Source of the DNA: an uncultured Shimia sp.
Lineage (GTDB): Bacteria > Pseudomonadota > Alphaproteobacteria > Rhodobacterales > Rhodobacteraceae
Length of the DNA: 64,000 bases
NCBI RefSeq assembly: GCF_947493595.1
Contig: NZ_CANLRL010000004.1
Location: 207,201-271,200, forward strand
Direction of reading: 5' to 3'
Shown here: one piece after another, positions 33,731-42,160 of the stretch
Numbering within the stretch: the first letter of the stretch is position 1
How the letters are laid out: each line of letters begins with the position of its first letter
Made by a program: the position numbers and the translations under genes
Notes under the pieces: generated by a model
Database searches by the model: none
What the model was told of the DNA's origin: nothing
What the model saw: the letters and a program-made list of their open reading frames with translations, nothing else

Positions 33731-35035
33731 TTAGAGCGGGCGGATTTTCAAGTCGGTGATCCGGTTGGCTTCGCGGCCGGTGACCTCAAAGCGGAAACCG
33801 TGGAAGGAAAACACCTGCCCTACGGTGGGGATCATCTGTGCCTCATGGATCACCAGACCGGCGATGGTGTTGGCCTCGTCATCAGGCAAGGACCAGTCGG
33901 TGGCGCGGTTGAGGTCGCGGATTGTCATGGCGCCTTCGATCAGGAACTGGCCATCCTCTGATTTGCGGATCGGGTGGTCAGCGTCTTCGTCAAACTCGTC
34001 GGTGATCTCGCCCACGATCTCTTCAAGGATGTCTTCGAGCGTGATCAATCCTTGCAGCGAGCCGTATTCATCCACCACCAGGGCGAAGTGGGCATGGCGG
34101 CGCAGGAACTCGCGCATCTGGTCGTCGAGCGAGGTGGTTTCCGGCACGAAGTAAGGCTCTTTGGCGACTTCGGTGAGGTCAAAAGCCAGCAGGTCGCGGG
34201 CGTTGGTCTCTTCCTGTACGGCGCGGGTGTACATGCTGCGGAACAGGTCTTTGGCGTGCACCACACCAATGATGTTTTCTTGGTCGTCTTTATAGACCGG
34301 CAAGCGCGTATGGTTGCTTTCCAGACATTGTTTGAGAATGTCGGCAGGTGCGTCGTCTGCGTTGATCATTTGGATGCCGGAGCGGTGCAACATGATCTCC
34401 TCAACTACACGATCAGAGAGATCAAGCGCGCCAAGGATGCGGTCGCGGTCTTCTTTTTCTACGATGCCTTCGGAGTGGCCCAACTGAATGGCACCGGCAA
34501 TCTCTTCGCGCATGGCGAGCACCTGACTGTCCGGGTCGGTTTCCACACCGAACAGGCGCAGCACACCGCGCACCAATACACGTACGGCGGCAACAATAGG
34601 CGAGAACAGCGTGACAATCAGGCTAATCGGGCTAGCAACTGTGGCGGCGGCGTCTTCGGGGCGGGTGATGGCGTAGGTTTTGGGCAGCACTTCGGCAAAG
34701 ATCAAAACCAGAAGGGTCATGACCAGAGTGGCCAGTGCCACGCCACCTTCGCCAAAGGCCCGGGTGAAGAGAGCGGTGGCCAACGAGGTTGCGAGGATGT
34801 TGACCAGGTTGTTGCCCAGCAGCACGGAGCCGATCAGACGTTCGCTGTCCTCGGTCACGTTTAGGGCGCGTTGGGCGCCGCGATTGCCTTTGTCCGCCTG
34901 TGCGCGCAGTTTGCCGCGAGAGGCTGCGGTGAGGGCTGTTTCGGAGCCGGAGAAGAAGGCAGACATCATCAGCAAAAAGAAAATCACGCCTGCGGTGATC
35001 CAGAATGCGGTGTCAAAAGTTGTGGTGGGCTCCAT
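33731..35035 (-). CDS. Hemolysin C/CorC (CNNM) family membrane protein
   Basis: A 434-aa inner-membrane protein in three parts: a DUF21/CNNM membrane domain (residues about 1-190, four helices, with SAFFSGSETALTAASRGKL), a CBS pair (about 205-330, including IIGVVHAKDLFR and LVVDEYGSLQGLITLEDILEE), and a C-terminal CorC/HlyC domain (about 345-425). Relatives take part in magnesium or cobalt efflux or ion sensing. AGAGGA precedes the ATG at 35035; a GTG eight codons earlier is less likely. It stands alone, upstream of the orphan binding-protein genes, in opposite orientation. Confidence 0.93.
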   Translation of the reverse strand: MEPTTTFDTAFWITAGVIFFLLMMSAFFSGSETALTAASRGKLRAQADKGNRGAQRALNVTEDSERLIGSVLLGNNLVNILATSLATALFTRAFGEGGVALATLVMTLLVLIFAEVLPKTYAITRPEDAAATVASPISLIVTLFSPIVAAVRVLVRGVLRLFGVETDPDSQVLAMREEIAGAIQLGHSEGIVEKEDRDRILGALDLSDRVVEEIMLHRSGIQMINADDAPADILKQCLESNHTRLPVYKDDQENIIGVVHAKDLFRSMYTRAVQEETNARDLLAFDLTEVAKEPYFVPETTSLDDQMREFLRRHAHFALVVDEYGSLQGLITLEDILEEIVGEITDEFDEDADHPIRKSEDGQFLIEGAMTIRDLNRATDWSLPDDEANTIAGLVIHEAQMIPTVGQVFSFHGFRFEVTGREANRITDLKIRPL

Positions 35036-35175
35036 GGGGTCCTCTGAAATCTCAATCACTTAGGTTTATGGGGGCGCAATGGGGCCGGATCAAGGGGGCG
35101 TGAAGCCCTTAAACCTTCTTTAGGTGGTTTGATCTAAGGGAGCGCCCAGTTCAAACATATATGGAGTGGGATCCA

Positions 35176-35877
35176 ATGAAAGCTTTTGTATTTGCGGCCC
35201 TCGCGCTGCCAACCGTTACCATGGCCGATGGGGCCAGCGTGTCGTTCCTGACGGAAGACTATGCGCCGTATTCTTGGACAGAAGACGGGCAGGCCAAAGG
35301 GCACGCGATTGACTTGATCAATGAAGTGGCAGAGCGCGCGGCGTTGTCGCATTCGGTAGAGATCACAAAATGGACCCGTGCCATTGCGCTGGCTGAGAAA
35401 GACGCGAACACCTGTGTGTTTTCGACCGCACGCACCGCCGAGCGGGAAGCGAAGTTCCAATGGGCAGGGCCGATGTATGTGGAAGGCATGTATCTGATCC
35501 AGAACGCGGGCACCAACGGTGAGGTGACGTCTTTGGAGCAGGCGCTGACCAAATCCATCGGCACGCAGGTTGGGGATTTCACGGTTGACCTGCTCAAAGA
35601 GCTGGGCGCGGCCAAGGTGGATGCGGCACCGGATCTGGACAAAACCATGAAGAAGCTGGCAGCAGGCCGGTTGGACTATGTGATCCTTGGTCAGGAGAGC
35701 GCCAACGCGCTGACTGCGGCGGATGCAGGTCTGGAGATTGCGTTGGAAGTGTCTCGGGATGAGTACTTCATCGCCTGCTCCCATGACACGCCAGCCACCG
35801 TTGTTGCCGAGATTGACGCTGCGATGGATTCTCTCATGGCGGACGGCACACAGGCGGAGATTGTATCGCGTTACTGA
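35176..35877 (+). CDS. Periplasmic solute-binding protein (SBP_bac_3), copy 1
   Basis: A 233-aa secreted protein: an 18-residue signal peptide (MKAFVFAALALPTVTMA), then a type II periplasmic binding fold. Key segments are FLTEDYAPYSW, KWTRAIALAEKDANTCVFSTAR in pieces, TAEREAKFQWAGPM, and the end MADGTQAEIVSRY. The 'TPER-x-x-x-F-x-W-x-G-P' signature is typical of orphan polar-amino-acid-type binding proteins. No permease or ATPase gene is nearby. A paralogue of the same length follows 171 bases downstream, each with its own terminator. GGAG precedes the ATG. Confidence 0.88.
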   Translation: MKAFVFAALALPTVTMADGASVSFLTEDYAPYSWTEDGQAKGHAIDLINEVAERAALSHSVEITKWTRAIALAEKDANTCVFSTARTAEREAKFQWAGPMYVEGMYLIQNAGTNGEVTSLEQALTKSIGTQVGDFTVDLLKELGAAKVDAAPDLDKTMKKLAAGRLDYVILGQESANALTAADAGLEIALEVSRDEYFIACSHDTPATVVAEIDAAMDSLMADGTQAEIVSRY

Positions 35878-35904
35878 TGCAATCTCACCACGAGAAGATT
35901 GTGG

Positions 35905-35936
35905 CAAAGCTGGGGCAATCGCCCCAGCTTTTTTTA
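35905..35936 (+). terminator. Rho-independent terminator after binding protein copy 1
   Basis: AAGCTGGGGC and GCCCCAGCTT form a perfect 10-bp stem around AATC, followed by TTTTT. It separates the two tandem genes into individual transcripts. Confidence 0.95.
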
Positions 35937-36048
35937 TATAGTTTCAGAGGGTTGTGATTTTGTCTGTGCTGCTATGTCGCATGTTTACGTTGCCTTCAGA
36001 CATGCGGCGCAGAACCGGGGCAGAGATATAAAGCGAGGAAATCCACCA

Positions 36049-36750
36049 ATGAAAACTCTAGCACTCTGCGCACTGGCCCTGTCCACTGCAACCGTAGCAC
36101 AGGCCGCGGACGTGAAGTTTTTTACGGAAGACTATGCCCCCTATAACTACGTCGAAAACGGCGAGTTGACCGGCCACGGTGTGGACATCATCACCGAGGC
36201 TCTGTCGCGCTCTGGTGTGTCCGCTGAGATGGAAGTGACCAAGTGGTCGCGTGCCATCACGTTGGCAGAGCAGGACGCCAATACTTGCGTATTCACGACC
36301 GCGCGTACGCCGGAACGTGAAGACCGCTTTAACTGGGCCGGTCCGATGTATTCCGAGGCGATCTACCTGATCCAGAAACCAGGCGCGAATGGCGACGTGA
36401 GTTCTGTGGAACAGGCGCTGACCAAGAAAGTGGGCACGCAGACTGGCGATTTTGCGGTGGCATTGCTGGACCGTCTGGGCGCAAGCGACATTGACCTCGC
36501 GCCGGATGCAGAGATGACCCTGAAGAAGCTAGGCGCGGGCCGTGTGGATTACATGGTGGCGTTGGAATCTGCGGCGGCAGTGGCAATCGAAGACGGCAGC
36601 TTTGAGGTCGCCATGGAGATTTCCCGGAACGAATTTTTCCTGGCATGCTCCAAAACTACCGATGAATCCGTGATCGCGCGTATGGATGACGCGATTGACT
36701 CGATCCTCGCTGACGGCACCCAAGAAGCCCTCGTGGCGCAGTACGACTAA
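36049..36750 (+). CDS. Periplasmic solute-binding protein (SBP_bac_3), copy 2
   Basis: A 233-aa paralogue of the preceding gene, more than half identical by eye. The signal peptide is MKTLALCALALSTATVAQA. Matching segments are FFTEDYAPYNY, KWSRAITLAEQDANTCVFTTAR in pieces, TPEREDRFNWAGPM and LADGTQEALVAQY. The ATG at 36049 follows GAGGAA; the longer upstream frame crosses the previous terminator and is not real. It has its own terminator. Divergence is greatest around GHGVDIITEALSRSG and the middle lobe, so ligand specificity may differ between copies. Confidence 0.88.
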   Translation: MKTLALCALALSTATVAQAADVKFFTEDYAPYNYVENGELTGHGVDIITEALSRSGVSAEMEVTKWSRAITLAEQDANTCVFTTARTPEREDRFNWAGPMYSEAIYLIQKPGANGDVSSVEQALTKKVGTQTGDFAVALLDRLGASDIDLAPDAEMTLKKLGAGRVDYMVALESAAAVAIEDGSFEVAMEISRNEFFLACSKTTDESVIARMDDAIDSILADGTQEALVAQYD

Positions 36751-36773
36751 GTCTCTTTTGAGATGACGTTGGG

Positions 36774-36800
36774 AAGGCCGGGCCATGTGCCCGGCCTTTT
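36774..36800 (+). terminator. Rho-independent terminator after binding protein copy 2
   Basis: AAGGCCGGGC and GCCCGGCCTT form a 10-bp stem around CATGT, followed by TT-G-TTG. It begins 23 bases after the stop codon. Confidence 0.9.
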
Positions 36801-36877
36801 GTTGTCTGACGGTCATGTGATTGGCGCTTTGGGCTGGGCGTCGTAAACCTGCGACAAAGACATGGCGGAGGCGGGCA

Positions 36878-37696
36878 GTGCGACATCAGGATTTGGGAGA
36901 GTTGGCGGGGCCGGTGCTGCTGTTTGGCGGGCCTTATTCCAATTTGCAGGCAACGGAGGCGGTTCTGGCGCAAGCCACTGTGCTCGGGGTGCCCACTGGC
37001 AATGTGATCTGTACCGGCGATGTGGTGGCTTATTGCGCGCAACCAGCTGAGACGGTGGCGGCGGTGCGCGCGGCGCAGGCTGTTGTTGTGGCGGGCAACT
37101 GTGAAAAGCAACTGGCGGCCAATGCGCTGGATTGTGGATGCGGTTTTGAGGCGGGTACGGCCTGTGATCTGTTGTCGGCAGGATGGTACGCGCATGCGAA
37201 CGCGGAGGTGGACCAAGAGGCGCGGCGCTGGATGGCGGGATTGCCGGATGTGGTGACGTTTCAGCAGGCGGGAAAGCGTGTGGCGGTGATCCACGGCGGG
37301 GTGACCGATGTGGCACGGTTTTTGTTTTCGGTGTCGCCGGAGGCTGTGTTTGTGGAAGAGCTTGCGGCGCTTGAGGCTGTGGTCGGACCGGTGGATGTGG
37401 TGATTGCGGGGCACTCTGGCATTGCGTTTCAGCGGCAAGTTGGCGGCGTGACCTGGGTGAATGCCGGAGCTGTTGGCATGCCAGAGCATGACGGGCAACG
37501 GGGGACGCGGTTTGTGGTGGTGCGGGATGGCGAGGTTGAGATCAGAGCGTTGAGCTATGATGCGGAGGCCGCGCAGTCTGCGATGCAGGCCGTCGGGCTG
37601 ACGCAGGGCTATGATCGCGCGTTGCTCAGCGGTTATTGGCCGTCTGAAGATGTGTTGCCTCAGGAATTGCGCTTGCCGTCCTTAGCCAAGGGGTGA
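36878..37696 (+). CDS. Degenerate metallophosphoesterase-like protein
   Basis: A 272-aa protein with the order of a YfcE/ApaH-like phosphoesterase but altered metal ligands. The first motif, normally SDxHGN, reads GGPYSNLQA and has lost both Asp and His. GDVVAYCAQP and AGNCEKQLA keep the second and third motifs, IHGG is intact, and the GHTH end motif reads GHSG. A Cys-rich DCGCGFEAGTACD insertion follows motif III. The GTG at 36878 has GGAG 7 bases upstream. The last 37 bases overlap the convergent xerD. A changed metal site or non-catalytic role is likely. Confidence 0.75.
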   Translation: MRHQDLGELAGPVLLFGGPYSNLQATEAVLAQATVLGVPTGNVICTGDVVAYCAQPAETVAAVRAAQAVVVAGNCEKQLAANALDCGCGFEAGTACDLLSAGWYAHANAEVDQEARRWMAGLPDVVTFQQAGKRVAVIHGGVTDVARFLFSVSPEAVFVEELAALEAVVGPVDVVIAGHSGIAFQRQVGGVTWVNAGAVGMPEHDGQRGTRFVVVRDGEVEIRALSYDAEAAQSAMQAVGLTQGYDRALLSGYWPSEDVLPQELRLPSLAKG

Positions 37697-38613
37697 TGCG
37701 TGGTGACCAGTTCGCGCAGGCGTTCGTCCAGCACGTGGGTGTAGATTTCTGTGGTGGCGACGTCGGCGTGACCAAGGAGTGTCTTAATCACGAGCAGGTC
37801 AGCGCCATTGGCCAAGAGGTGCGTCGCAAAGGCGTGGCGCAGAGTGTGCGGCGTGACTTTGGCCGGGGAGACACCTGCGGCGACGGCAAGGTCTTTGATC
37901 AGCATGTAAAACCGGTGTCGGGTGAGATGGCCTGAAGCGCCACGAGACGGAAAGAGGAAACGCGAGGCGGGTTTGCCTTTGGATCGGGCGATGTCCTCAG
38001 CGGCGTCTCGGCAAATGAGCCAGGCCGCAAGAGCGTCCCGCGCAGGTGGGGAGAGCGGCACCATGCGCTCTTTGCCGCCTTTGCCCATCACCAGAAGCAT
38101 TTGTGGATCGCCGCGTGCGGCGGAGACCGGCAGGCTGACCAATTCGGTCACGCGCATGCCGGTGGCATAGAGCAGCTCCATCAAGCAGGTGTTGCGCAAC
38201 CGGTCATCGGTGGTGCGCCCTTGGGTGCGGGCGGCGGCGAGCAGGCCGTCCACCTCGGTGACTTCCAGCGTTTTCGGCAGGCGCTTGGCGCGGCCGGGGC
38301 CTTTGATCTGGATCGCGGGGTTGTCCCCACGCCAGCCTTCCTCAAAAGCAAAGCGGAAGAGTTGTTTGATCGCGGAGAGCCGGCGAGCGCGGGTGGATTG
38401 GGAGAGGCCCTGAGCGTCACAGAAGAGCAGGTAGTCTTCGATGTCGGATTGAGACAGCGCGTCAAAGCTGTGAGGCTTGCCGTGGGCCCAGGTGGCGAAG
38501 TCGCGTAGATCGCGGGCGTATGCGGATTGCGTGTTTGGAGATGCGCCAAGCTCGGCGGCTTGCGCTTCAAGGAAGGTGGCAATCCATTGCAGGCTGTCAG
38601 CGGGCGCCGTCAT
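37660..38613 (-). CDS. xerD: Tyrosine recombinase XerD
   Basis: A 317-aa site-specific recombinase that, with XerC, resolves chromosome dimers at dif. The N-terminal SAM-like domain covers residues about 9-95. The catalytic set is Arg in ATGMRVTEL, Lys in GKGGKERMVP, His-x-x-Arg in HTLRHAFATHLL, His in LLGHADVATTEIY and the nucleophile Tyr in the same segment. Length and NPAIQIKGPGRAKRLPK are typical of XerD rather than phage integrases. It follows the 505-aa unknown gene by 3 bases and overlaps the convergent phosphoesterase gene at its 3' end. Confidence 0.93.
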   Translation of the reverse strand: MTAPADSLQWIATFLEAQAAELGASPNTQSAYARDLRDFATWAHGKPHSFDALSQSDIEDYLLFCDAQGLSQSTRARRLSAIKQLFRFAFEEGWRGDNPAIQIKGPGRAKRLPKTLEVTEVDGLLAAARTQGRTTDDRLRNTCLMELLYATGMRVTELVSLPVSAARGDPQMLLVMGKGGKERMVPLSPPARDALAAWLICRDAAEDIARSKGKPASRFLFPSRGASGHLTRHRFYMLIKDLAVAAGVSPAKVTPHTLRHAFATHLLANGADLLVIKTLLGHADVATTEIYTHVLDERLRELVTTHHPLAKDGKRNS

Positions 38614-38616
38614 AGG

Positions 38617-40134
38617 TCAGCCTCGCGTGTCGAGCAGGGCCACTTGCAGCGCGGCGCGGCGGGCGGTGTCTTCCAAGCCGACGGCGCGGAAGGTTGCGAG
38701 CGCTTCGGTCAAGGCGCCGAGGTTGCCAGCAGCGCCGTCATCCATGAGTTCCATAGCGGTGAGCAGGCTTTCCCCCAGTTGGCCGCGCGCCAACATGGTC
38801 GAGATTTCCTGTGGCACACCGGCGTCGTGGAACGCATCCGCAATGGCGCGGTGTACCGGATCGGTCGGTTTGCGGGGTGGGGTGCCAAGGGCCAGGCCTG
38901 CGAGGAAATCCCGAGGGCCGGAGCGAGCGGCACGTTCGTAATCTGACGACAGCAGGGCAATGTCGCGGGCCAGACGGGCGGTGACGCCTTGCAAGGGCAA
39001 TTGCAACAGCTGCGGGCCGTAGAGGCGGGCAAAGGGCACCTCAAGGTGGACCTGTTGCATGGCGGCCCAGGCTTGGGGCAGCGTGTCGGAGACGTCGCGC
39101 AGATCCTGTTTGGTGACTGCGCGATCAAACGCCTGCACGGCTGCAACACGGTCCCAGATCATGCCGGACGCGGATGGAGAGCTCTCGGTGTAAAAACCAA
39201 GCAGGGCGTTTTCGTGTAGGGCAGAGGTGCGCGCAAGGCGTTCGGCGGCTTCGAGTTGTGCCTTCCAACCGGCAGTGTCGCGTAAGTCCGCGTGGGCGTA
39301 GGGACGTGGCAGGCGGGCGGCGGTTTGGCCTTCGCCAATCGCTTCGTAAAGCCGGAATTTGAGCGGGTCGGGCCCGTTGGCGGCCACCAGTAGTGGCTCA
39401 CCTTCAAACAGCTCCGGGTCAAGGAAGCGCAGCAAAAGCGCGTCCAGTTCTTCAGAAATCAGACCAAGCGCCTTTGCGGTGTCGAGCGTCAGGGCAGCAG
39501 CGCGCCAGTCACCGGCGCGGGCGGTGCAGAAGATGCGGGAGGCGTAGTCGGTTGCCAGATGCGGCGCGGCCATCAGGGCTTCGCAGGCTCGGGTTTCTTG
39601 GCCCATCAACAGGGTCACGTCAAACCAGCGTTGAAAAAGTGACGGGGTGGTTGGCCCCGCGCGGTCCAGCAAGGCTTCGGCTTGTTCCAATGCGCCCATG
39701 TCAACCAGTTTGTCGACGCGGGCCAAGAGGAGTTCATTTGTGACGCCGGCTTCGCGCGGTGCGTCCGCTTCGGCCAACAGCAGCGTGTAGAGCAACGCTT
39801 GCATGGCGGGGAGCACTTCGGGGCGCTGTGCGGCAACCAAACCGCTGAGCGTGTCGGCATCAGAGGCCGACCAGAGTGACGCAGGCAGGCCGGTCACATT
39901 GGAGGGCAGCAGCCCAACGGCATCTTGCGAGGTTTCTGACAGCGGACTGACATTGATTGCAGGCGTGGCGACCCCTTCACTGACCGGGGCTTCGTTGAGC
40001 GGCAAACCCATATCCAAGGTCACGGTTGGGGTGTGGTCGAGCCAATCAATAGCTGAGAGCGGCACGTTTTGCGCATGCAGCGCGCCTGTAGAAAGAAAGA
40101 GCGCGGCGAGACCGGTTCTGGAGAGGCGTGTCAC
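38617..40134 (-). CDS. Unknown exported protein between a 49-aa ORF and xerD
   Basis: A 505-aa protein with a signal peptide (RTGLAALFLSTGALHAQN), so it is periplasmic or outer-membrane associated. From about residue 115 onwards it is a series of short Ala/Leu-rich helix pairs (LLLARVDKLVDMGALEQAEALLDRAG, then DWRAAALTLDTAKALGLI) that look like a TPR/Sel1-type alpha solenoid without a clean consensus. The region 30-100 is Pro/Thr/Ser-rich. It starts at GTG, one base after the stop of the 49-aa ORF, and runs into xerD. I do not recognise a family with a known function. Confidence 0.8.
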   Translation of the reverse strand: MTRLSRTGLAALFLSTGALHAQNVPLSAIDWLDHTPTVTLDMGLPLNEAPVSEGVATPAINVSPLSETSQDAVGLLPSNVTGLPASLWSASDADTLSGLVAAQRPEVLPAMQALLYTLLLAEADAPREAGVTNELLLARVDKLVDMGALEQAEALLDRAGPTTPSLFQRWFDVTLLMGQETRACEALMAAPHLATDYASRIFCTARAGDWRAAALTLDTAKALGLISEELDALLLRFLDPELFEGEPLLVAANGPDPLKFRLYEAIGEGQTAARLPRPYAHADLRDTAGWKAQLEAAERLARTSALHENALLGFYTESSPSASGMIWDRVAAVQAFDRAVTKQDLRDVSDTLPQAWAAMQQVHLEVPFARLYGPQLLQLPLQGVTARLARDIALLSSDYERAARSGPRDFLAGLALGTPPRKPTDPVHRAIADAFHDAGVPQEISTMLARGQLGESLLTAMELMDDGAAGNLGALTEALATFRAVGLEDTARRAALQVALLDTRG

Positions 40135-40135
40135 C

Positions 40136-40285
40136 CTATTGCCCTGTCAGTTCAAGTGGAATGCGCACTTCGGCCTGCGGGGCGGAGAAATCCGCGCCAA
40201 AAATTGGCCCGAGATAGGCGTATGCCACCAAGGCCACTGCGGCCAGCACCACTAAAAACAACAAGGCTCGAAAGAGTCTGCCCAT
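40136..40285 (-). CDS. Small (49-aa) single-span membrane protein
   Basis: The frame from the ATG at 40285 to TAG at 40136 encodes 49 residues: MGRLFRA, one hydrophobic helix (LLFLVVLAAVALVAYAYLGP) and a tail ending in VRIPLELTGQ. GAGGA lies 5 bases upstream. The next gene, the 505-aa exported protein, starts right after its stop codon. Spacing, ribosome-binding site and coding bias support a real gene. The positively charged start and periplasmic tail suggest a bitopic inner-membrane peptide. Function unknown. Confidence 0.75.
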   Translation of the reverse strand: MGRLFRALLFLVVLAAVALVAYAYLGPIFGADFSAPQAEVRIPLELTGQ

Positions 40286-40405
40286 AATATCCTCGATTTT
40301 TCTGCCTGCTTTTTTTCAACTTATAACTGGCCTTTCCAGCAAGATCACGTCATTCAATGTCGAAACCACACTTTTGGGCAAGGCTTAGCCGATTGCGGGC
40401 GTTTG

Positions 40406-40954
40406 ATGAGCTATGATTTGAAAAAAACCGTTGTGTTTGTTGGCATGATGGGGGCGGGAAAAACCGCTGTTGGTAGGGCTTTAGCTGCCAAACTTGATGT
40501 GCCTTTTATTGATTCCGATGCCGAAATCGTGAAGGCTGCGAATATGAGTATCGCCGAAATATTCGAGCGAGACGGAGAAGCGTTCTTCCGCCTAAAGGAG
40601 AGTCAGGTGATTGCCCGGCTGCTGGAGGAAGAGCGTTGTATTCTGTCTACCGGCGGTGGTGCCTATCTTGCGGAAGGCAATCGTGCGGAGATTTCAGAGC
40701 GCGGCGTGGCTGTGTGGCTGGATGCAGATGTGGAGCTTTTGTGGAATCGGGTGAAACACAAGGACACCCGGCCGCTGTTGCGCACAGACAATCCGCGCAA
40801 AACCTTGGAAGAGATTTTTGAGGCGCGGGTGCCCTTGTATAGCCTCGCGGACCTGCCGGTGAAGGCCGATGCTGGGTTGAGTATTGAAGAAATGGCAGAT
40901 CGGGTGGCGCAGGCGTTGTTGGACGCGCGCCCCGATGTTTTGGCGGAGACGTAG
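40406..40954 (+). CDS. aroK: Shikimate kinase
   Basis: This 182-aa P-loop kinase phosphorylates shikimate at O3 in the chorismate pathway. The Walker A is GMMGAGKTAVGR (about residue 14), the shikimate-binding part includes DSDAEIVKAAN and EAFFRLKESQV, GGGAYLAE forms the second substrate site, and the LID segment is KHKDTRPLLR. The ATG at 40406 is preferred over the TTG just before it. It is 6 bases ahead of aroB, with which it forms the usual two-gene operon. Its promoter region (40286-40405) is shared with the divergent 49-aa ORF. Confidence 0.95.
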   Translation: MSYDLKKTVVFVGMMGAGKTAVGRALAAKLDVPFIDSDAEIVKAANMSIAEIFERDGEAFFRLKESQVIARLLEEERCILSTGGGAYLAEGNRAEISERGVAVWLDADVELLWNRVKHKDTRPLLRTDNPRKTLEEIFEARVPLYSLADLPVKADAGLSIEEMADRVAQALLDARPDVLAET

Positions 40955-40960
40955 GTCGTG

Positions 40961-42070
40961 ATGGAAACCGTACATGTGGGCCTTGAGGGCCGGGACTATG
41001 ACATTCACATCGGGCCGGGGCTGCTGGCAAAATCTGGCGCGCTGATTGGGCCAATGCTGGCGCGCAAACAGGTCTGCGTGGTGACGGATGAGAATGTCGC
41101 GGCGTTGCATCTGGAGACTTTGCGTGACGGCTTGGCGGCGGACGGCATTGCCATGGAAGCGCTTGTGCTGCCTGCGGGTGAAAGCACCAAAAGCTGGGCT
41201 TATCTGGAGCAAACCGTTGAATGGCTTTTGTCGCAGCGCGTGGAGCGCAAGGACCTGGTGGTGGCGCTTGGCGGCGGGGTGATTGGTGACCTGACCGGGT
41301 TTGCGGCGGCCATTCTGCGCCGTGGCGTTGGGTTTGTGCAGATCCCGACCAGTCTTTTGGCGCAGGTAGACAGTTCGGTGGGTGGCAAGACCGGCATCAA
41401 CAGTCCGCTGGGCAAAAACCTAGTGGGCGCATTCCATCAGCCGCGGTTGGTTTTGGCGGATATCGATGTGTTGGGCACGCTGACGCCGCGTGATTTCCTC
41501 GCCGGATATGGCGAAGTTGTGAAATACGGGATGTTGGGTGACGCCAATTTCTTTGAATGGTTGGAGGCGCAGGGGCCAGCGCTCGCAGCGGGCGATGAGG
41601 CGGCGCGGATTGCGGCGGTGAAACGATCCTGTGAGATGAAAGCCGAGATTGTGGTGCGTGATGAGACCGAGCAGGGGGATCGCGCTTTGCTCAATCTGGG
41701 ACACACTTTCTGTCATGCTCTGGAAGCCGCCACCGGCTATGGCGACCGTTTGTTGCACGGTGAAGGTGTGGCCGTGGGCTGTGCGCTGGCGTTTGAATTG
41801 TCGATGCGATTGGGGCTCTGTGCGCAGGAAGCGCCAAGCCGGGTGCGGGAGCATCTGCGGGCCATGGGCATGAAAGTGGATCTCAAGGACATTGAGGGCG
41901 AGTTGCCAAATGCCGATGGGCTGCTGGACCTGATGGGGCAGGACAAGAAAGTTGTGGATGGCCAGCTGCGCTTCATTCTGGCGCGCGGGATTGGCGAGGC
42001 GTTTGTGACCGCGGATGTGCCGCGTGATGTGGTGCGCCAGTTGCTGCAAGAAGAACTGGCACGGCGGTAA
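40961..42070 (+). CDS. aroB: 3-dehydroquinate synthase
   Basis: This 369-aa NAD- and zinc-dependent enzyme converts DAHP to 3-dehydroquinate, the second step to chorismate. LPAGESTKSW, ALGGGVIGDLTGFAAA (NAD-binding), IPTSLLAQVDSSVGGKTGINSPLGKN in pieces, and the zinc-binding LNLGHTFCHALEAATGY and LHGEGVAVG are all present. A GTG directly before the ATG could also start it. It follows aroK with a 6-base gap and is coupled to it. No transporter or other aromatic genes follow; the TrpB-like gene lies 90 bases further on. Confidence 0.96.
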   Translation: METVHVGLEGRDYDIHIGPGLLAKSGALIGPMLARKQVCVVTDENVAALHLETLRDGLAADGIAMEALVLPAGESTKSWAYLEQTVEWLLSQRVERKDLVVALGGGVIGDLTGFAAAILRRGVGFVQIPTSLLAQVDSSVGGKTGINSPLGKNLVGAFHQPRLVLADIDVLGTLTPRDFLAGYGEVVKYGMLGDANFFEWLEAQGPALAAGDEAARIAAVKRSCEMKAEIVVRDETEQGDRALLNLGHTFCHALEAATGYGDRLLHGEGVAVGCALAFELSMRLGLCAQEAPSRVREHLRAMGMKVDLKDIEGELPNADGLLDLMGQDKKVVDGQLRFILARGIGEAFVTADVPRDVVRQLLQEELARR

Positions 42071-42160
42071 GTTTGGCGGCGCGGCAATCGGTCCCATGAC
42101 ATAGATGCTACAAAGCGGACAGGGTCACCTCTGAAAAGGTAACTAGAGGGACCCCCGTTT

